From Chloroflexota bacterium (lineage in GTDB: Bacteria; Chloroflexota; Dehalococcoidia; JACPPY01): DNA of 5,761 nucleotides. The first letter of the stretch is position 1, and each line of letters begins with the position of its first letter. Shown in pieces: positions 5,688 through 5,761 of the stretch. The notes beneath the pieces were generated by a model that was given only the letters and a program-made list of their open reading frames with translations, ran no database searches and had not been told where the DNA came from. The DNA lies in the NCBI GenBank assembly GCA_016189825.1, contig JACPRR010000116.1, positions 1 through 5,761 of the forward strand, read 5' to 3'. Position numbers and translations under genes: made by a program.

Positions 5688-5761
5688 GCCGAAGTGGCGG
5701 AATCGGTAGACGCGACAGTCTCAAAAACTGTTGAGGGGCAACTCTCGTGTCGGTTCGAGCC
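5688..5761 (+). tRNA. tRNA-Leu (anticodon CAA), 3' end cut by the window
   Basis: A type II tRNA. It begins with GCCGAAG (5688-5694) and the Leu-typical TGGCGGAAT...GGTAGACGC D-arm region. The anticodon stem ACAGT/ACTGT (5715-5719, 5727-5731) closes loop CTCAAAA with anticodon CAA at 5722-5724, reading UUG. A long variable arm with GAG/CTC follows, then the T stem and TTCGAGC loop. The sequence stops inside the T arm, so the 3' acceptor strand (expected CTTCGGC) is beyond the window. I see no convincing promoter of its own; it may be co-transcribed with the small CxxC gene. Confidence 0.95.

Overview
This window looks like a piece of bacterial chromosome. It holds a complete riboflavin biosynthesis operon, a predicted lipoprotein, a signal peptidase, two tRNA genes and a very small zinc-finger-like gene. 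The DNA is fairly GC-rich by eye, promoters are sigma-70-like, and the tRNA-Phe gene encodes its own CCA end. The gene order ribD-ribE-ribBA-ribH is the one known from Bacillus subtilis and many other Gram-positive and Chloroflexota genomes. Together with a small type I signal peptidase and a SIMPL-domain lipoprotein, this makes me lean towards Chloroflexota (Dehalococcoidia-like). That placement is an inference from gene content, not a demonstrated one.

Minus strand, reading right to left: a SIMPL-domain lipoprotein (3749-4528) is followed by ribD (start most likely 3582), ribE (1797-2447), ribBA (551-1780) and ribH (72-548). The four rib genes are separated by only 1, 16 and 2 bases, so they should form one transcript. 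An extended -10 promoter lies just before ribD. Between them the four proteins convert GTP and ribulose 5-phosphate to riboflavin. RibA opens GTP and RibD deaminates and reduces the product. RibB makes the four-carbon unit, RibH builds lumazine, and RibE dismutates it to riboflavin. The dephosphorylation step is not encoded here, as is usual. Every active-site motif I looked for is present. No FMN riboswitch is visible in the short ribD leader.

Plus strand, left to right: a near-consensus promoter drives lepB (signal peptidase I, 4695-5294), divergent from the SIMPL gene. A second near-consensus promoter, whose -35 box shares bases with the lepB stop codon, precedes tRNA-Phe(GAA) at 5365-5440. 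Next comes a 48-codon gene (5516-5662) with a very strong ribosome binding site and two CxxCxGxG motifs. A tRNA-Leu(CAA) begins at 5688 and is cut by the window end.

Most of the window is ordinary housekeeping. The least ordinary items are the tiny paired-CxxC gene wedged between two tRNA genes, the unusual start signals (TTG for ribBA, none clear for lepB, ambiguous for ribD), and a His in place of the usual Arg in the last conserved box of LepB. I found no mobile element, CRISPR array or obvious new multi-gene system.
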